Under the pieces are notes generated by a model, which searched no databases, was not told the origin of the DNA, and worked only from the letters and a program-made list of their open reading frames with translations. Below are positions 43,554 to 51,831 of a stretch of DNA of 64,000 bases, piece by piece. Every line of letters starts with the position of its first letter. The stretch's first letter is position 1. A program made the translations under genes and the position numbers. The DNA is from Streptomyces sp. DH41 (lineage in GTDB: Bacteria > Actinomycetota > Actinomycetes > Streptomycetales > Streptomycetaceae): NCBI RefSeq assembly GCF_029813785.1, contig NZ_JARVKY010000005.1, forward strand, positions 124,001 to 188,000, written 5' to 3'.

Positions 43554-44196
43554 TTCGAGTCACCCCTGCCACCGTCTTCTGACCCACCTCGACCGCGACC
43601 TCCACACCCTCCGGCAGGTACAGGTCGACGCGGGAGCCGAAGCGGATCAGGCCGATCCGGTCGCCCTGCTCGACCTTCGTGCCCTGCGGCAGGTACGGGA
43701 CGATGCGGCGGGCCACCGCGCCGGCGATCTGGATCATCTCGATGTCGCCGAGCTCGGTGTCGAAGTGCCACACCACCCGCTCGTTGTTCTCGCTCTCCTT
43801 GTTGAAGGCGGGAACGAAGCCACCGGGGACGTGCTCGACCGACGTCACCTCGCCGGCCAGCGGGGCCCGGTTCACGTGGACGTTGAGCGGGCTCATGAAG
43901 ATCGCGACGCGGGTACGGCCGTCCTTCCACGGCATGATGCTCTGCACCACGCCGTCGGCGGGCGAGATGACCCGGCCCTGGGTGATCTCGCGCTCGGGGT
44001 CGCGGAAGAACCACAGCATCCCCGCCGCGAGTGCGGTGGCGGGGACGGCGACGGCCTTGGCGGCGCCGGAACGACGGGCACGGAGAAGGCTGACGGCTGC
44101 GGTGGCGACGGTCGGCAGAAGCCACGGCGATGCTCCGCGCGCGAGGCGTACGCCGGCCAGGCTGTCGCGAGATGCAGAGGTTTGGCTGTGGGGCAT
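43540..44196 (-). CDS. psd: Phosphatidylserine decarboxylase, short type (218 aa)
   Basis: It decarboxylates phosphatidylserine to phosphatidylethanolamine. After a membrane anchor (AVAVPATALAAGMLWFF) comes WFFRDPEREI, SPADGVVQSI with the active-site Asp, MSPLNVHVNR with the His, and the self-cleavage site RFGSRVD, where the Gly-Ser bond generates the pyruvoyl group. The short form with FGSR rather than LGST is common in actinobacteria. ATG 44196 has GAAGG 7 nt upstream. Confidence 0.93.
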   Translation of the reverse strand: MPHSQTSASRDSLAGVRLARGASPWLLPTVATAAVSLLRARRSGAAKAVAVPATALAAGMLWFFRDPEREITQGRVISPADGVVQSIMPWKDGRTRVAIFMSPLNVHVNRAPLAGEVTSVEHVPGGFVPAFNKESENNERVVWHFDTELGDIEMIQIAGAVARRIVPYLPQGTKVEQGDRIGLIRFGSRVDLYLPEGVEVAVEVGQKTVAGVTRIDRD

Positions 44197-44319
44197 GGAT
44201 GACCTTCGTAGCGGATGATGCCGCGCTTCGACGGGGGACGGCGGCTTTCCGGCGATCGTAGCGGCTCCACGCCGCAACTGGGTAAGCCAGGAAGCTGAGT
44301 CGGCGGCCGAACAGTGCCT

Positions 44320-44356
44320 ACGGGGTGTGACCTTCTTCTCCAAGAAAACACCCCGT
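44320..44356 (-). terminator. Hairpin after the ethylmalonyl-CoA operon
   Basis: ACGGGGTGT (44320-44328) pairs perfectly with ACACCCCGT (44348-44356) around a 19-nt loop, starting 10 nt past the mcd stop on the minus strand. No T-tract follows, so it may be a processing or termination hairpin. It also lies in the psd promoter region. Confidence 0.45.
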
Positions 44357-44366
44357 ATCCGGACAT

Positions 44367-45572
44367 CTAACCCTGGAATCGATACTCTTCGAGCAGTCGA
44401 CGGCCGATGATCATTTTCTGGATCTCGGCGGTGCCTTCACCGATGAGCAGCATCGGGGCCTCGCGGTAGAGGCGCTCGATCTCGTACTCCTTGGAGAAGC
44501 CGTACCCGCCGTGGATCCGGAAGGCGTCCTCCACGACCTCTTTGCAGTACTCGGAGGCAAGGTACTTGGCCATACCCGCTTCCAGGTCGTTTCGTTCGCC
44601 CGAGTCCTTTTTGCGTGCAGCGTTCACCATCATCGCATGCGCCGCCTCAACCTTGGTAGCCATCTCCGCCAGCTTGAACTGAATGGCCTGGTGCTGGGCG
44701 ATCTGCTTGCCGAAAGTGTGACGCTGCTGGGCGTACCGGACTCCGAGCTCGAAGGCACGCTGAGCGACGCCGCAACCACGTGCCGCCACGTTGACGCGGC
44801 CGACCTCGACGCCGTCCATCATTTGGTAAAAACCTCGGCCGGTGACGCCGCCGAGTACCCGATTGGCCGGAATGCGCAGGCCGTCCATGATGAGCTCGGT
44901 CGTGTCGACGCCCTTGTAGCCCATCTTGTCGATCTTGCCGGGGATGGTCAGTCCGGGCCGGACCTCGCCGAAGCCGGGCTCCTTCTCCACCAGGAAGGTC
45001 GTCATGGACCTGTGCGGCGCCGTGCCGTCGGGGTGACCCTCGTCACTCTTCACCAGAACGGCCACCAGCGACGACGTGCCGCCGTTCGTCAGCCACATCT
45101 TCTGGCCGTTCAGCACGTACTCCTCGCCGTCCTTCACCGCCTTCGAGGAGATGGCGGAGACGTCCGAGCCCAGCGCCGGCTCCGACATGGAGAAGGCGCC
45201 CCGGACGTCACCGGCGGCCATGCGGGGCAGGAAGTGGTCCTTCTGCTCCCGCGTGCCGTGCTGCTTGAGCATGTACGCCACGATGAAGTGCGTGTTGATG
45301 ATGCCGGACACCGACATCCAGCCGCGGGCGATCTCCTCCACGCACAGGGCGTAGGTCAGGAGCGACTCGCCCAGGCCCCCGTACTCCTCCGGGATCATCA
45401 GGCCGAACAGGCCCAGTTCCCTGAGCCCGTCCACGATGTCCTGCGGGTACTCGTCGCGGTGCTCCAGTTCCGTGGCGACCGGGATGATCTCCTTGTCCAC
45501 GAAGTCCCGGACGGTGGACAGGATCTCCCGCTGGATGTCCGTCAGACCGGCGGTCTGGGCGAGTCGCGCCAT
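44367..45572 (-). CDS. mcd: Acyl-CoA dehydrogenase, probable (2S)-methylsuccinyl-CoA dehydrogenase (401 aa)
   Basis: An FAD acyl-CoA dehydrogenase with FSMSEPALGSDVSAI (FAD site), KMWLTNGGTSS, RHTFGKQIAQHQAIQFKLAEM and the C-terminal IHGGYGFSKEYEIERLYREA. The usual catalytic Glu is in IGEGTAEIQ. Last gene of the ethylmalonyl-CoA operon, where the oxidation of methylsuccinyl-CoA to mesaconyl-CoA is required. It is about 150 residues shorter than the Rhodobacter Mcd that I recall, lacking an N-terminal extension, so the assignment leans on context. Its ATG shares one base with the mch stop. Confidence 0.86.
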   Translation of the reverse strand: MARLAQTAGLTDIQREILSTVRDFVDKEIIPVATELEHRDEYPQDIVDGLRELGLFGLMIPEEYGGLGESLLTYALCVEEIARGWMSVSGIINTHFIVAYMLKQHGTREQKDHFLPRMAAGDVRGAFSMSEPALGSDVSAISSKAVKDGEEYVLNGQKMWLTNGGTSSLVAVLVKSDEGHPDGTAPHRSMTTFLVEKEPGFGEVRPGLTIPGKIDKMGYKGVDTTELIMDGLRIPANRVLGGVTGRGFYQMMDGVEVGRVNVAARGCGVAQRAFELGVRYAQQRHTFGKQIAQHQAIQFKLAEMATKVEAAHAMMVNAARKKDSGERNDLEAGMAKYLASEYCKEVVEDAFRIHGGYGFSKEYEIERLYREAPMLLIGEGTAEIQKMIIGRRLLEEYRFQG

Positions 45573-46087
45573 TACTGCTTCCCCTGTTCCCTCGGTTCGG
45601 GGCGGCCCGGCTGTTCGCCGCCGCGCTCCTTGGTGTACGTCTCGGTGGGCACCATCACCTTGCGGCGGAAGACGCACACGAGCGTGCCGTCCTGCTTGTA
45701 GCCCTTGGTCTCGACGTGGACGATGCCCCGGTCGTCCTTCGACTTGGACGGCCACTTGTCGAGCACGGTCGTCTCGCCGTAGAGGGTGTCGCCGTGGAAG
45801 GTCGGCGCCACGTGCCGGAGCGACTCGATCTCCAGGTTGGCGATCGCCTTGCCGGAGACGTCCGGGACGGACATGCCGAGGAGCAGGGAGTAGATGTAGT
45901 TCCCGACCACCACGTTCTTGCCGAAGTCGGTCGTCTTCTCGGCGTAGTTGGCGTCCATGTGGAGCGGGTGGTGGTTCATGGTGAGGAGGCAGAACAGGTG
46001 GTCGTCGTACTCCGTGACCGTCTTGCCCGGCCAGTGCTTGTACGTCGCCCCGACCTCGAACTCCTCGTAGGTGCGTCCGAACTGCAT
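45572..46087 (-). CDS. mch: MaoC-like hydratase, probable mesaconyl-CoA hydratase (171 aa)
   Basis: A hot-dog-fold (R)-specific enoyl-CoA hydratase. The catalytic Asp/His pair lies in NHHPLHMDANYAEKT, followed by GNYIYSLLLGMSV and APTFHGDTLYGETTV. In this operon it should hydrate mesaconyl-C1-CoA to beta-methylmalyl-CoA. Single-domain MaoC proteins have varied substrates, and the role is from context. It starts 5 bp after mcl and its TAA shares a base with the mcd ATG. Confidence 0.86.
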   Translation of the reverse strand: MQFGRTYEEFEVGATYKHWPGKTVTEYDDHLFCLLTMNHHPLHMDANYAEKTTDFGKNVVVGNYIYSLLLGMSVPDVSGKAIANLEIESLRHVAPTFHGDTLYGETTVLDKWPSKSKDDRGIVHVETKGYKQDGTLVCVFRRKVMVPTETYTKERGGEQPGRPEPREQGKQ

Positions 46088-46092
46088 CGCGC

Positions 46093-47067
46093 TCAGCCCT
46101 CCGGGATCTCGAACTCGCTGGTGCGCGTCATGCCGGCGGCGCGTCCCTTGCCCGCCACGACCAGCGCCATCTTGCGGCTGGCCTCGTCGATCATCTCGTC
46201 GCCGAGCATCGCGGAGCCCTTCTTGCCGCCCGCCTCGGACGTGCAGTACTCGTACGCGTCCAGGATCAGCTCGGCGTGGTCGTAGTCCTCCTGGGAGGGG
46301 GAGAAGACCTCGTTGGCGGCCTCGACCTGGCCCGGGTGCAGCACCCACTTGCCGTCGAAGCCGAGGGCGGCGGCGCGGCCGGCGACCTCGCGGAAGCCGT
46401 CCACGTTCTTGATCTGGAGGTAGGGGCCGTCGATCGCCTGGAGGTCGTTGGCGCGGGCGGCCATGAGGATCTTCATCAGGATGTAGTGGTAGGCGTCCGC
46501 CGGGTAGCCGGGCGGCTGCTCGCCCACGACCAGCGACTTCATGTTGATGGACGCCATGAAGTCGGCCGGGCCGAAGATGATGGTCTCGACGCGCGGGGAG
46601 GCCTGCGCGATCTCGTTGACGTTGTTCAGGCCCCGCGCGTTCTCGATCTGCGCCTCGATGCCGATACGGCCGACCTCGAAGCCCATCGTCTTCTCGATCT
46701 GGGTGAGGAGCAGGTCGAGGGCCACCACCTGCTGGGCGTCCTGAACCTTGGGCAGCATGATGCAGTCGAGGTTCGGGCCGGCGCCCTCGACGACCGTCAC
46801 GACGTCGCGGTACGTCCACTCGGTCGTCCAGTCGTTGACGCGCACGACGCGGGTCTTGCCGGTCCAGTCGCCCTCGTTGAGGAACTTGACGATGGTGTGC
46901 CGTGCCTCCGGCTTGGCGAGCGGCGCGCAGGCGTCCTCCAGGTCGAGGAAGACCTGGTCGGCCGGGAGGCCCTGGGCCTTCTCCAGGAAGCGGGGGTTGC
47001 TTCCGGGCACCGCCAGGCAGGAACGCCGGGGGCGCAGGCGGTTGACCTGGGGAGCTGGGCTGGTCAT
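46093..47067 (-). CDS. mcl: CitE-like lyase, probable beta-methylmalyl-CoA/malyl-CoA lyase (324 aa)
   Basis: A TIM-barrel HpcH/HpaI/CitE lyase. It has RSCLAVPGSNPRFLEKA, the metal-binding FLDLEDACAP, the KTRVVRVNDW arginine block and GIEAQIENARGL with the second metal-ligand Glu. In the ethylmalonyl-CoA pathway it splits beta-methylmalyl-CoA into glyoxylate and propionyl-CoA. The ATG overlaps the ecm stop (ATGA). Confidence 0.9.
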   Translation of the reverse strand: MTSPAPQVNRLRPRRSCLAVPGSNPRFLEKAQGLPADQVFLDLEDACAPLAKPEARHTIVKFLNEGDWTGKTRVVRVNDWTTEWTYRDVVTVVEGAGPNLDCIMLPKVQDAQQVVALDLLLTQIEKTMGFEVGRIGIEAQIENARGLNNVNEIAQASPRVETIIFGPADFMASINMKSLVVGEQPPGYPADAYHYILMKILMAARANDLQAIDGPYLQIKNVDGFREVAGRAAALGFDGKWVLHPGQVEAANEVFSPSQEDYDHAELILDAYEYCTSEAGGKKGSAMLGDEMIDEASRKMALVVAGKGRAAGMTRTSEFEIPEG

Positions 47068-49091
47068 GCGGGGACCTCCAGGGGGTCGAGCTTGTTCGCT
47101 TTGCGGATCTCGTCGACGATGCGGCCGATGATTCCGGTGATGTCGAAGTCCTTCGGTGTGAAGACCGCGGCCACTCCGGCGGCCCGCAGTTCTTCGGCGT
47201 CTCCGTTCGGGATGATGCCACCGGCGATCACCGGAATGTCTGTGGCACCGGCCACACGGAGCCGTTCGAGCACGTCGGGCACCAGCTGGGCGTGCGAGCC
47301 GGACAGGATGGACAGGCCGACCGCGTGCACGTCCTCGGCGAGGGCGGCGTCCACGATCTGCTCCGGGGTGAGCCGGATGCCCTGGTAGACCACCTCGAAC
47401 CCGGCGTCGCGGGCCCGCACGGCGATCTGCTCCGCGCCGTTGGAGTGGCCGTCCAGGCCGGGCTTGCCGACCAGGAAGCGCAGCTTGCCGACGCCGAGGT
47501 CCTTGGCGGTCAGGTCCACCCTGCGGCGGACCTCGCCGAGCGCCGAGCCCTCCTCGGCGGCGATCGCCACCGGCGCCGACGAGACCCCGGTCGGGGCGCG
47601 GAACTCGCCGAACACCTCGCGCAGCGCCCCGGCCCACTCGCCGGTCGTGACACCGGCGCGGGCACACTCCAGGGTGGCCTCCATGAGGTTGTCGGTGCCC
47701 TTGGCGGCCTCCTTCAGCTTCTCCAGGGCCTTGCAGGGGCGCGGGTGGTTGAAGGGCGGCTGGTAGCGGGTGTCCCGCCAGTGCCGGAGCGAGGCGACGA
47801 CACGGGCCTCCACCGCCGGGTCGACCGTCTGGATGGCGGTGTCCAGGTCGGCGGTGAGCGGGTTCGGCTCGGTGCCCTCGAAGGCGTTGACACCGATGAT
47901 CTTCTCCTGGCCCGACTCGATCCGGGCCCGCCGCTCGGCGTGCGAGGCGACCAGCTGCGACTTGAGGTAGCCGGACTCGACGGCCGCCATCGCGCCGCCC
48001 ATCTCCTGGATGCGCTCGATCTCGGCGAGCGACTCCTCGACCAGTTCGTCCACCTTCGCCTCGACCACCTTCGAGCCCTCGAAGAGGTCGCCGTACTCCA
48101 GCAGGTCGCTCTCGTACGCCAGCACCTGCTGGATGCGCAGCGACCACTGCTGGTCCCAGGGGCGGGGCAGGCCCAGCGCCTCGTTCCAGGCCGGCAGCTG
48201 CACGGCGCGCGCGCGTGCGTCCTTGGAGAGGGTGACGGCCAGCATCTCCAGCACGATCCGCTGGACGTTGTTCTCGGGCTGGGCCTCCGTCAGGCCCAGG
48301 GAGTTGACCTGGACGCCGTAGCGGAAGCGGCGGTGCTTGGGGTCCTCGATGCCGTACCGCTCCCGCGTGACGCGGTCCCAGATCCGCCCGAAGGCCCGCA
48401 TCTTGCACATCTCCTCGACGAAGCGGACGCCCGCGTTCACGAAGAAGGAGATGCGGCCGACGACGTCGCCCATGCGCTCCCGCGGCACCTGGCCGCTGTC
48501 GCGCACGGCGTCGAGCACGGCGATCGCGGTGGACATCGCGTAGGCGATCTCCTGGACCGGTGTGGCGCCCGCCTCCTGCAGGTGGTAGCTGCAGATGTTG
48601 ATCGGGTTCCACCTCGGGAGGTGGGAGACCGTGTACGCGATCATGTCCGTCGTCAGGCGGAGCGAGGGCCCCGGCGGGAAGACGTGCGTCCCCCGGGACA
48701 GGTACTCCTTGACGATGTCGTTCTGGGTCGTGCCGCTGAGCTCGGTGACGTCCGCGCCCTGCTCCTCGGCGACGACCTGGTAGAGCGCCAGCAGCCACAT
48801 GGCCGTGGCGTTGATGGTCATCGAGGTGTTCATCTGCTCCAGGGGGATGTCCTGGAACAGCCGGCGCATGTCACCGAGGTGCGCGACCGGCACCCCGACC
48901 CGGCCCACCTCGCCGCGGGCGAGGATGTGGTCGGAGTCGTAGCCGGTCTGGGTCGGCAGGTCGAACGCGACCGACAGACCCGTCTGGCCCTTGGCGAGGT
49001 TGCGCCGGTACAGCTCGTTGGACGCCTCGGCCGTGGAGTGGCCGGCGTAGGTCCGCATCAACCACGGCCGGTCCTTCTGACGATCGGTCAT
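47064..49091 (-). CDS. meaA: Ethylmalonyl-CoA mutase, B12-dependent (675 aa)
   Basis: An adenosylcobalamin-dependent mutase converting ethylmalonyl-CoA to methylsuccinyl-CoA. The N-terminal barrel has MRTYAGHSTAEASNELYRRN and VAFDLPTQTGYDSDH, and the central region NVQRIVLEMLAVTLSKDARA. The C-terminal B12-binding domain (about 540-670) has the lower-ligand motif D-x-H-x2-G in GKPGLDGHSNGAEQ and LSILSGSHAQLVP. Length matches MeaA/Ecm and is shorter than methylmalonyl-CoA mutase large subunits. It lies 10 bp after ccr. Confidence 0.95.
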   Translation of the reverse strand: MTDRQKDRPWLMRTYAGHSTAEASNELYRRNLAKGQTGLSVAFDLPTQTGYDSDHILARGEVGRVGVPVAHLGDMRRLFQDIPLEQMNTSMTINATAMWLLALYQVVAEEQGADVTELSGTTQNDIVKEYLSRGTHVFPPGPSLRLTTDMIAYTVSHLPRWNPINICSYHLQEAGATPVQEIAYAMSTAIAVLDAVRDSGQVPRERMGDVVGRISFFVNAGVRFVEEMCKMRAFGRIWDRVTRERYGIEDPKHRRFRYGVQVNSLGLTEAQPENNVQRIVLEMLAVTLSKDARARAVQLPAWNEALGLPRPWDQQWSLRIQQVLAYESDLLEYGDLFEGSKVVEAKVDELVEESLAEIERIQEMGGAMAAVESGYLKSQLVASHAERRARIESGQEKIIGVNAFEGTEPNPLTADLDTAIQTVDPAVEARVVASLRHWRDTRYQPPFNHPRPCKALEKLKEAAKGTDNLMEATLECARAGVTTGEWAGALREVFGEFRAPTGVSSAPVAIAAEEGSALGEVRRRVDLTAKDLGVGKLRFLVGKPGLDGHSNGAEQIAVRARDAGFEVVYQGIRLTPEQIVDAALAEDVHAVGLSILSGSHAQLVPDVLERLRVAGATDIPVIAGGIIPNGDAEELRAAGVAAVFTPKDFDITGIIGRIVDEIRKANKLDPLEVPA

Positions 49092-49101
49092 ACGGCGCTC
49101 C

Positions 49102-50445
49102 TCAGACGTTCCGGAAGCGGTTGATGGCGTCGACGTGCCGGCCGCGCATCTCCTCGTCGCGCACGCCCAGGCCCTCCTCGGGCGCCAGGCACAGCACGCC
49201 GACCTTGCCCTGGTGGAGGTTGCGGTGGACGTCGTACGCGGCCTGGCCGGTGTCCTCCAGCGAGTAGACCCTGGAGAGCGTCGGATGGATCTTGCCCTTG
49301 GCGATGAGCCGGTTGGCCTCCCAGGCTTCGCGGTAGTTGGCGAAGTGGGAGCCGATGATGCGCTTCAGGGACATCCACAGGTAGCGGTTGTCGTACTCGT
49401 GCATGTAGCCCGAGGTGGAGGCGCAGGTGGTGATGGTGCCGCCCTTGCGGGTGACGTAGACGGAGGCGCCGAAGGTCTCGCGGCCGGGGTGCTCGAAGAC
49501 GATGTCGATGTCCTCGCCGCCGGTGAGTTCGCGGATGCGCTTGCCGAACCGCTTCCACTCCTTGGGGTCCTGGGTCTGCTCGTCCTTCCAGAACCGGTAG
49601 CCCTCGGCGCTGCGGTCGATGATCGCGTCGGCGCCCATCGCCCGGCAGATGTCCGCCTTCTGCTCGCTGGAGACGACGCAGATCGGGTTGGCGCCGCCGG
49701 CCAGTGCGAACTGGGTGGCGTAGGAGCCGAGGCCGCCGCTCGCGCCCCAGATGAGCACGTTGTCGCCCTGCTTCATGCCGGCGCCGTTGCGGGAGACCAG
49801 CTGGCGGTAGGCGGTGGAGTTGACCAGGCCGGGGGCCGCGGCCTCCTCCCAGCTGAGGTGGCCCGGCTTCGGCATCAGCTGGTTGGACTTCACCAGCGCG
49901 ATCTCGGCGAGTCCGCCGAAGTTGGTCTCGAAGCCCCAGATGCGCTGCTCGGGGTCGAGCATGGTGTCGTTGTGGCCGTCGGACGACTCCAGCTCGACGG
50001 AGAGGCAGTGCGCGACGACCTCGTCGCCGGCCTGCCAGGCGTTGACGCCCGGGCCGGTGCGCAGGACGACGCCGGCCAGGTCGGAGCCGATGACGTGGTA
50101 CGGCAGGTCGTGGCGCTTGGCGAGCTCGCTGACCCTGCCGTAGCGCTCCAGGAACCCGAACGTCGACATCGGCTCGAAGATCGAGGTCCACACGGAGTTG
50201 TAGTTGACCGAGGAGGCCATCACGGCCACCAGGGCCTCGCCCGGGCCCAGCTCGGGCACCGGCACCTCGTCCAGGTGGATCGACTTGCGCGGGTCCTTGT
50301 CGCGGGTCTCGAGGCCCGCGAACATCTCGGTCTCGTCCTTGTGGACGGTGATCGCGCGGTACGACTCGGGCAGCGGCAGGGCGGCGATGTCGGCCGACGT
50401 CGAGTCGGGTGACTGGATCGCGGCCAGGATGTCCTTCATGGTCAC
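49102..50445 (-). CDS. ccr: Crotonyl-CoA carboxylase/reductase (447 aa)
   Basis: A zinc-independent MDR enzyme that reductively carboxylates crotonyl-CoA to ethylmalonyl-CoA with NADPH and CO2. Recognised by the long near-identical blocks IGSDLAGVVLRTGPGVNAW, GFETNFGGLAEIALVKSNQL, the NADPH site IWGASGGLGSYATQFA and IVFEHPGRETFGASVYV. First gene of the EMC operon. GTG 50445 was chosen over ATG 50439 because GGAGG lies 7 nt upstream. It also supplies ethylmalonyl-CoA as a polyketide extender unit in Streptomyces. Confidence 0.97.
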   Translation of the reverse strand: MTMKDILAAIQSPDSTSADIAALPLPESYRAITVHKDETEMFAGLETRDKDPRKSIHLDEVPVPELGPGEALVAVMASSVNYNSVWTSIFEPMSTFGFLERYGRVSELAKRHDLPYHVIGSDLAGVVLRTGPGVNAWQAGDEVVAHCLSVELESSDGHNDTMLDPEQRIWGFETNFGGLAEIALVKSNQLMPKPGHLSWEEAAAPGLVNSTAYRQLVSRNGAGMKQGDNVLIWGASGGLGSYATQFALAGGANPICVVSSEQKADICRAMGADAIIDRSAEGYRFWKDEQTQDPKEWKRFGKRIRELTGGEDIDIVFEHPGRETFGASVYVTRKGGTITTCASTSGYMHEYDNRYLWMSLKRIIGSHFANYREAWEANRLIAKGKIHPTLSRVYSLEDTGQAAYDVHRNLHQGKVGVLCLAPEEGLGVRDEEMRGRHVDAINRFRNV

Positions 50446-50642
50446 GGTGTTGCCTCCGGCGGTGAGCGCCCTGAGGGAGGGGCGCTGAGGGTTACGTCGG
50501 TGCTGCTGAGGGTTGTGGTGAGGGGTGCCGTCGGTTCGGCGGGAGGGTGCTGTTCGGCAGCGCTTTGTGGCGCGGGAGGGTGCCTGTGACGCAGGCGCCG
50601 GGCACGCAGGCGGTCGCTTGCGGGGACAGCCCGGACACCTTC

Positions 50643-50671
50643 AACGTATGACACCGCGTGTCACCCCGCAA
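50643..50671 (-). promoter_or_regulatory. Promoter of the ccr operon with palindromic operator in the spacer
   Basis: On the minus strand TTGCGG (plus 50666-50671) and TACGTT (plus 50643-50648) are 17 nt apart. The spacer contains a perfect TGACAC-CGC-GTGTCA palindrome (50649-50663 region), an ideal repressor site. A second perfect dyad, GGCACT-G-AGTGCC (50672-50684), abuts the -35. Two TCAGATGA direct repeats (50696-50703, 50716-50723) lie further upstream. The leader to ccr is about 190 nt. Confidence 0.72.
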
Positions 50672-50783
50672 GGCACTGAGTGCCAGAACTTGCTCTCAGA
50701 TGAAATCTTTACCCATCAGATGAGCGATGATCGATCGAACGAGGATCGGGCGGGCCGCGAAAAGGGGCGTTGACATGCAAAAA

Positions 50784-50806
50784 CGGCCACCCGGTGGGTG
50801 GCCGTT
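50784..50806 (-). terminator. Rho-independent terminator of the TetR gene
   Basis: ACGGCCACCC (50784-50793) and GGGTGGCCGT (50797-50806) form a perfect 10-bp stem with a 3-nt loop; on the minus strand it is followed by TTTT. It lies 22 nt after the TetR stop and separates it from the ccr promoter. Confidence 0.88.
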
Positions 50807-50828
50807 GTCACACAGACGGTGGAGCGGG

Positions 50829-51644
50829 TCAGCGCTCCTTGAGTGCTTGTTCGATGGTGCGCATGACCTCGTGCAGCGGCGCGTCGGTCCGCGCGACCGT
50901 CACCAGTACCTCGCCCCGCACGGAGGCCGAGGAGGCGGCCGGCCGCGCGGAGGAGGCCGTGGAGCGCCCGGCGCCGATGCCGGTGCCGAACGTCTTCCGC
51001 ACGATCGCGAAGGCGTGGTCGAGCTGGTTCTCCACGTCCCCCTGGCCGCCCGCTCGCAGCCAGCGCCGCAGCACGTGGTTGTGGGCGGTGACCACGGCGG
51101 AGGCGGCGACCTCGGCCAGCAGCGGGTCGTCGTTGGCGTCGTCGTCGTGCGCGTGCTCGTCGAAGTGACCGAGTAGATAGCGGGTGAAGAGACGTTCGTA
51201 GCGGGCCACCGACGCGATCTCCGCCTCGCGCAGGGTGGGCACCTCACGCGTCAGCTTGTACCGGGCGACCGAGATCTCCGGCCGGGCCGCGTACATCTTC
51301 ATGACTTCCTTGATGCCGCGGCACACCGTGTCGAGCGGATGCTCGTGCGCGGGTGCCGCGTTGAGCACCGCCTCGGCGCGGACCAGGGTGTCGTCGTGGT
51401 CCGGGAAGATCGCCTCTTCCTTCGAACGGAAGTGGCGGAAGAAGGTGCGGCGGGCGACCCCGGCACGGGCCGCGATCTCGTCGACGGTGGTCGCCTCGTA
51501 CCCCTTGGTCGCGAACAGCTCCATCGCCGCTGCCGCCAGCTCCCGGCGCATTTTGAGCCGCTGGGCGGCGGCTCGGTTGCCGGCCGCGCTCTCCGGCGCG
51601 TCGGGCGTAGCTGGTGTACGTGAGGACTTGGCGGGCTGGGACAT
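50829..51644 (-). CDS. TetR-family transcriptional regulator (271 aa)
   Basis: The N-terminal DNA-binding domain (about 30-85) reads AAMELFATKGYEATTVDEIA followed by ARAGVARRTFFRHFRSKEEA, a clear TetR helix-turn-helix. The ligand domain is longer than usual and ends in a Ser/Ala-rich linker plus a helical tail (about 235-271). It is flanked by the ccr operon and a hydroxyacyl-CoA dehydrogenase, so control of acyl-CoA metabolism is plausible. The palindrome at the ccr promoter is a candidate site, but binding is untested. ATG 51644 is followed by conserved sequence; the frame continues upstream without sense. Confidence 0.9.
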   Translation of the reverse strand: MSQPAKSSRTPATPDAPESAAGNRAAAQRLKMRRELAAAAMELFATKGYEATTVDEIAARAGVARRTFFRHFRSKEEAIFPDHDDTLVRAEAVLNAAPAHEHPLDTVCRGIKEVMKMYAARPEISVARYKLTREVPTLREAEIASVARYERLFTRYLLGHFDEHAHDDDANDDPLLAEVAASAVVTAHNHVLRRWLRAGGQGDVENQLDHAFAIVRKTFGTGIGAGRSTASSARPAASSASVRGEVLVTVARTDAPLHEVMRTIEQALKER

Positions 51645-51831
51645 GCCCCGAACGTACTGCATGTGCACGCAATCATGCGCGTGACCGGGGATTCCCCCGC
51701 CCGGGACGGGCGGGGGAGAACCGGCGGGGGAAGGCGGGGAAGCCCCTGCCGGGGAGGCCGGGGAAGACGCGGCCGGATCGAGCAGCCCGCCCCAGTCCTC
51801 CTCGGACCGGAACCAGTGGCCGGGACCGGGC

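Noticed and set aside
44320..44356. A confident rho-independent terminator or riboswitch before psd
   Set aside because: The stem is perfect but the 19-nt loop and lack of a T-tract leave its role open, so it was listed only at low confidence.
51645..51831. N-terminal extension of the TetR regulator
   Set aside because: The upstream frame is Pro/Ala-rich and lies in the spacer; the TetR domain begins just after the ATG at 51644.
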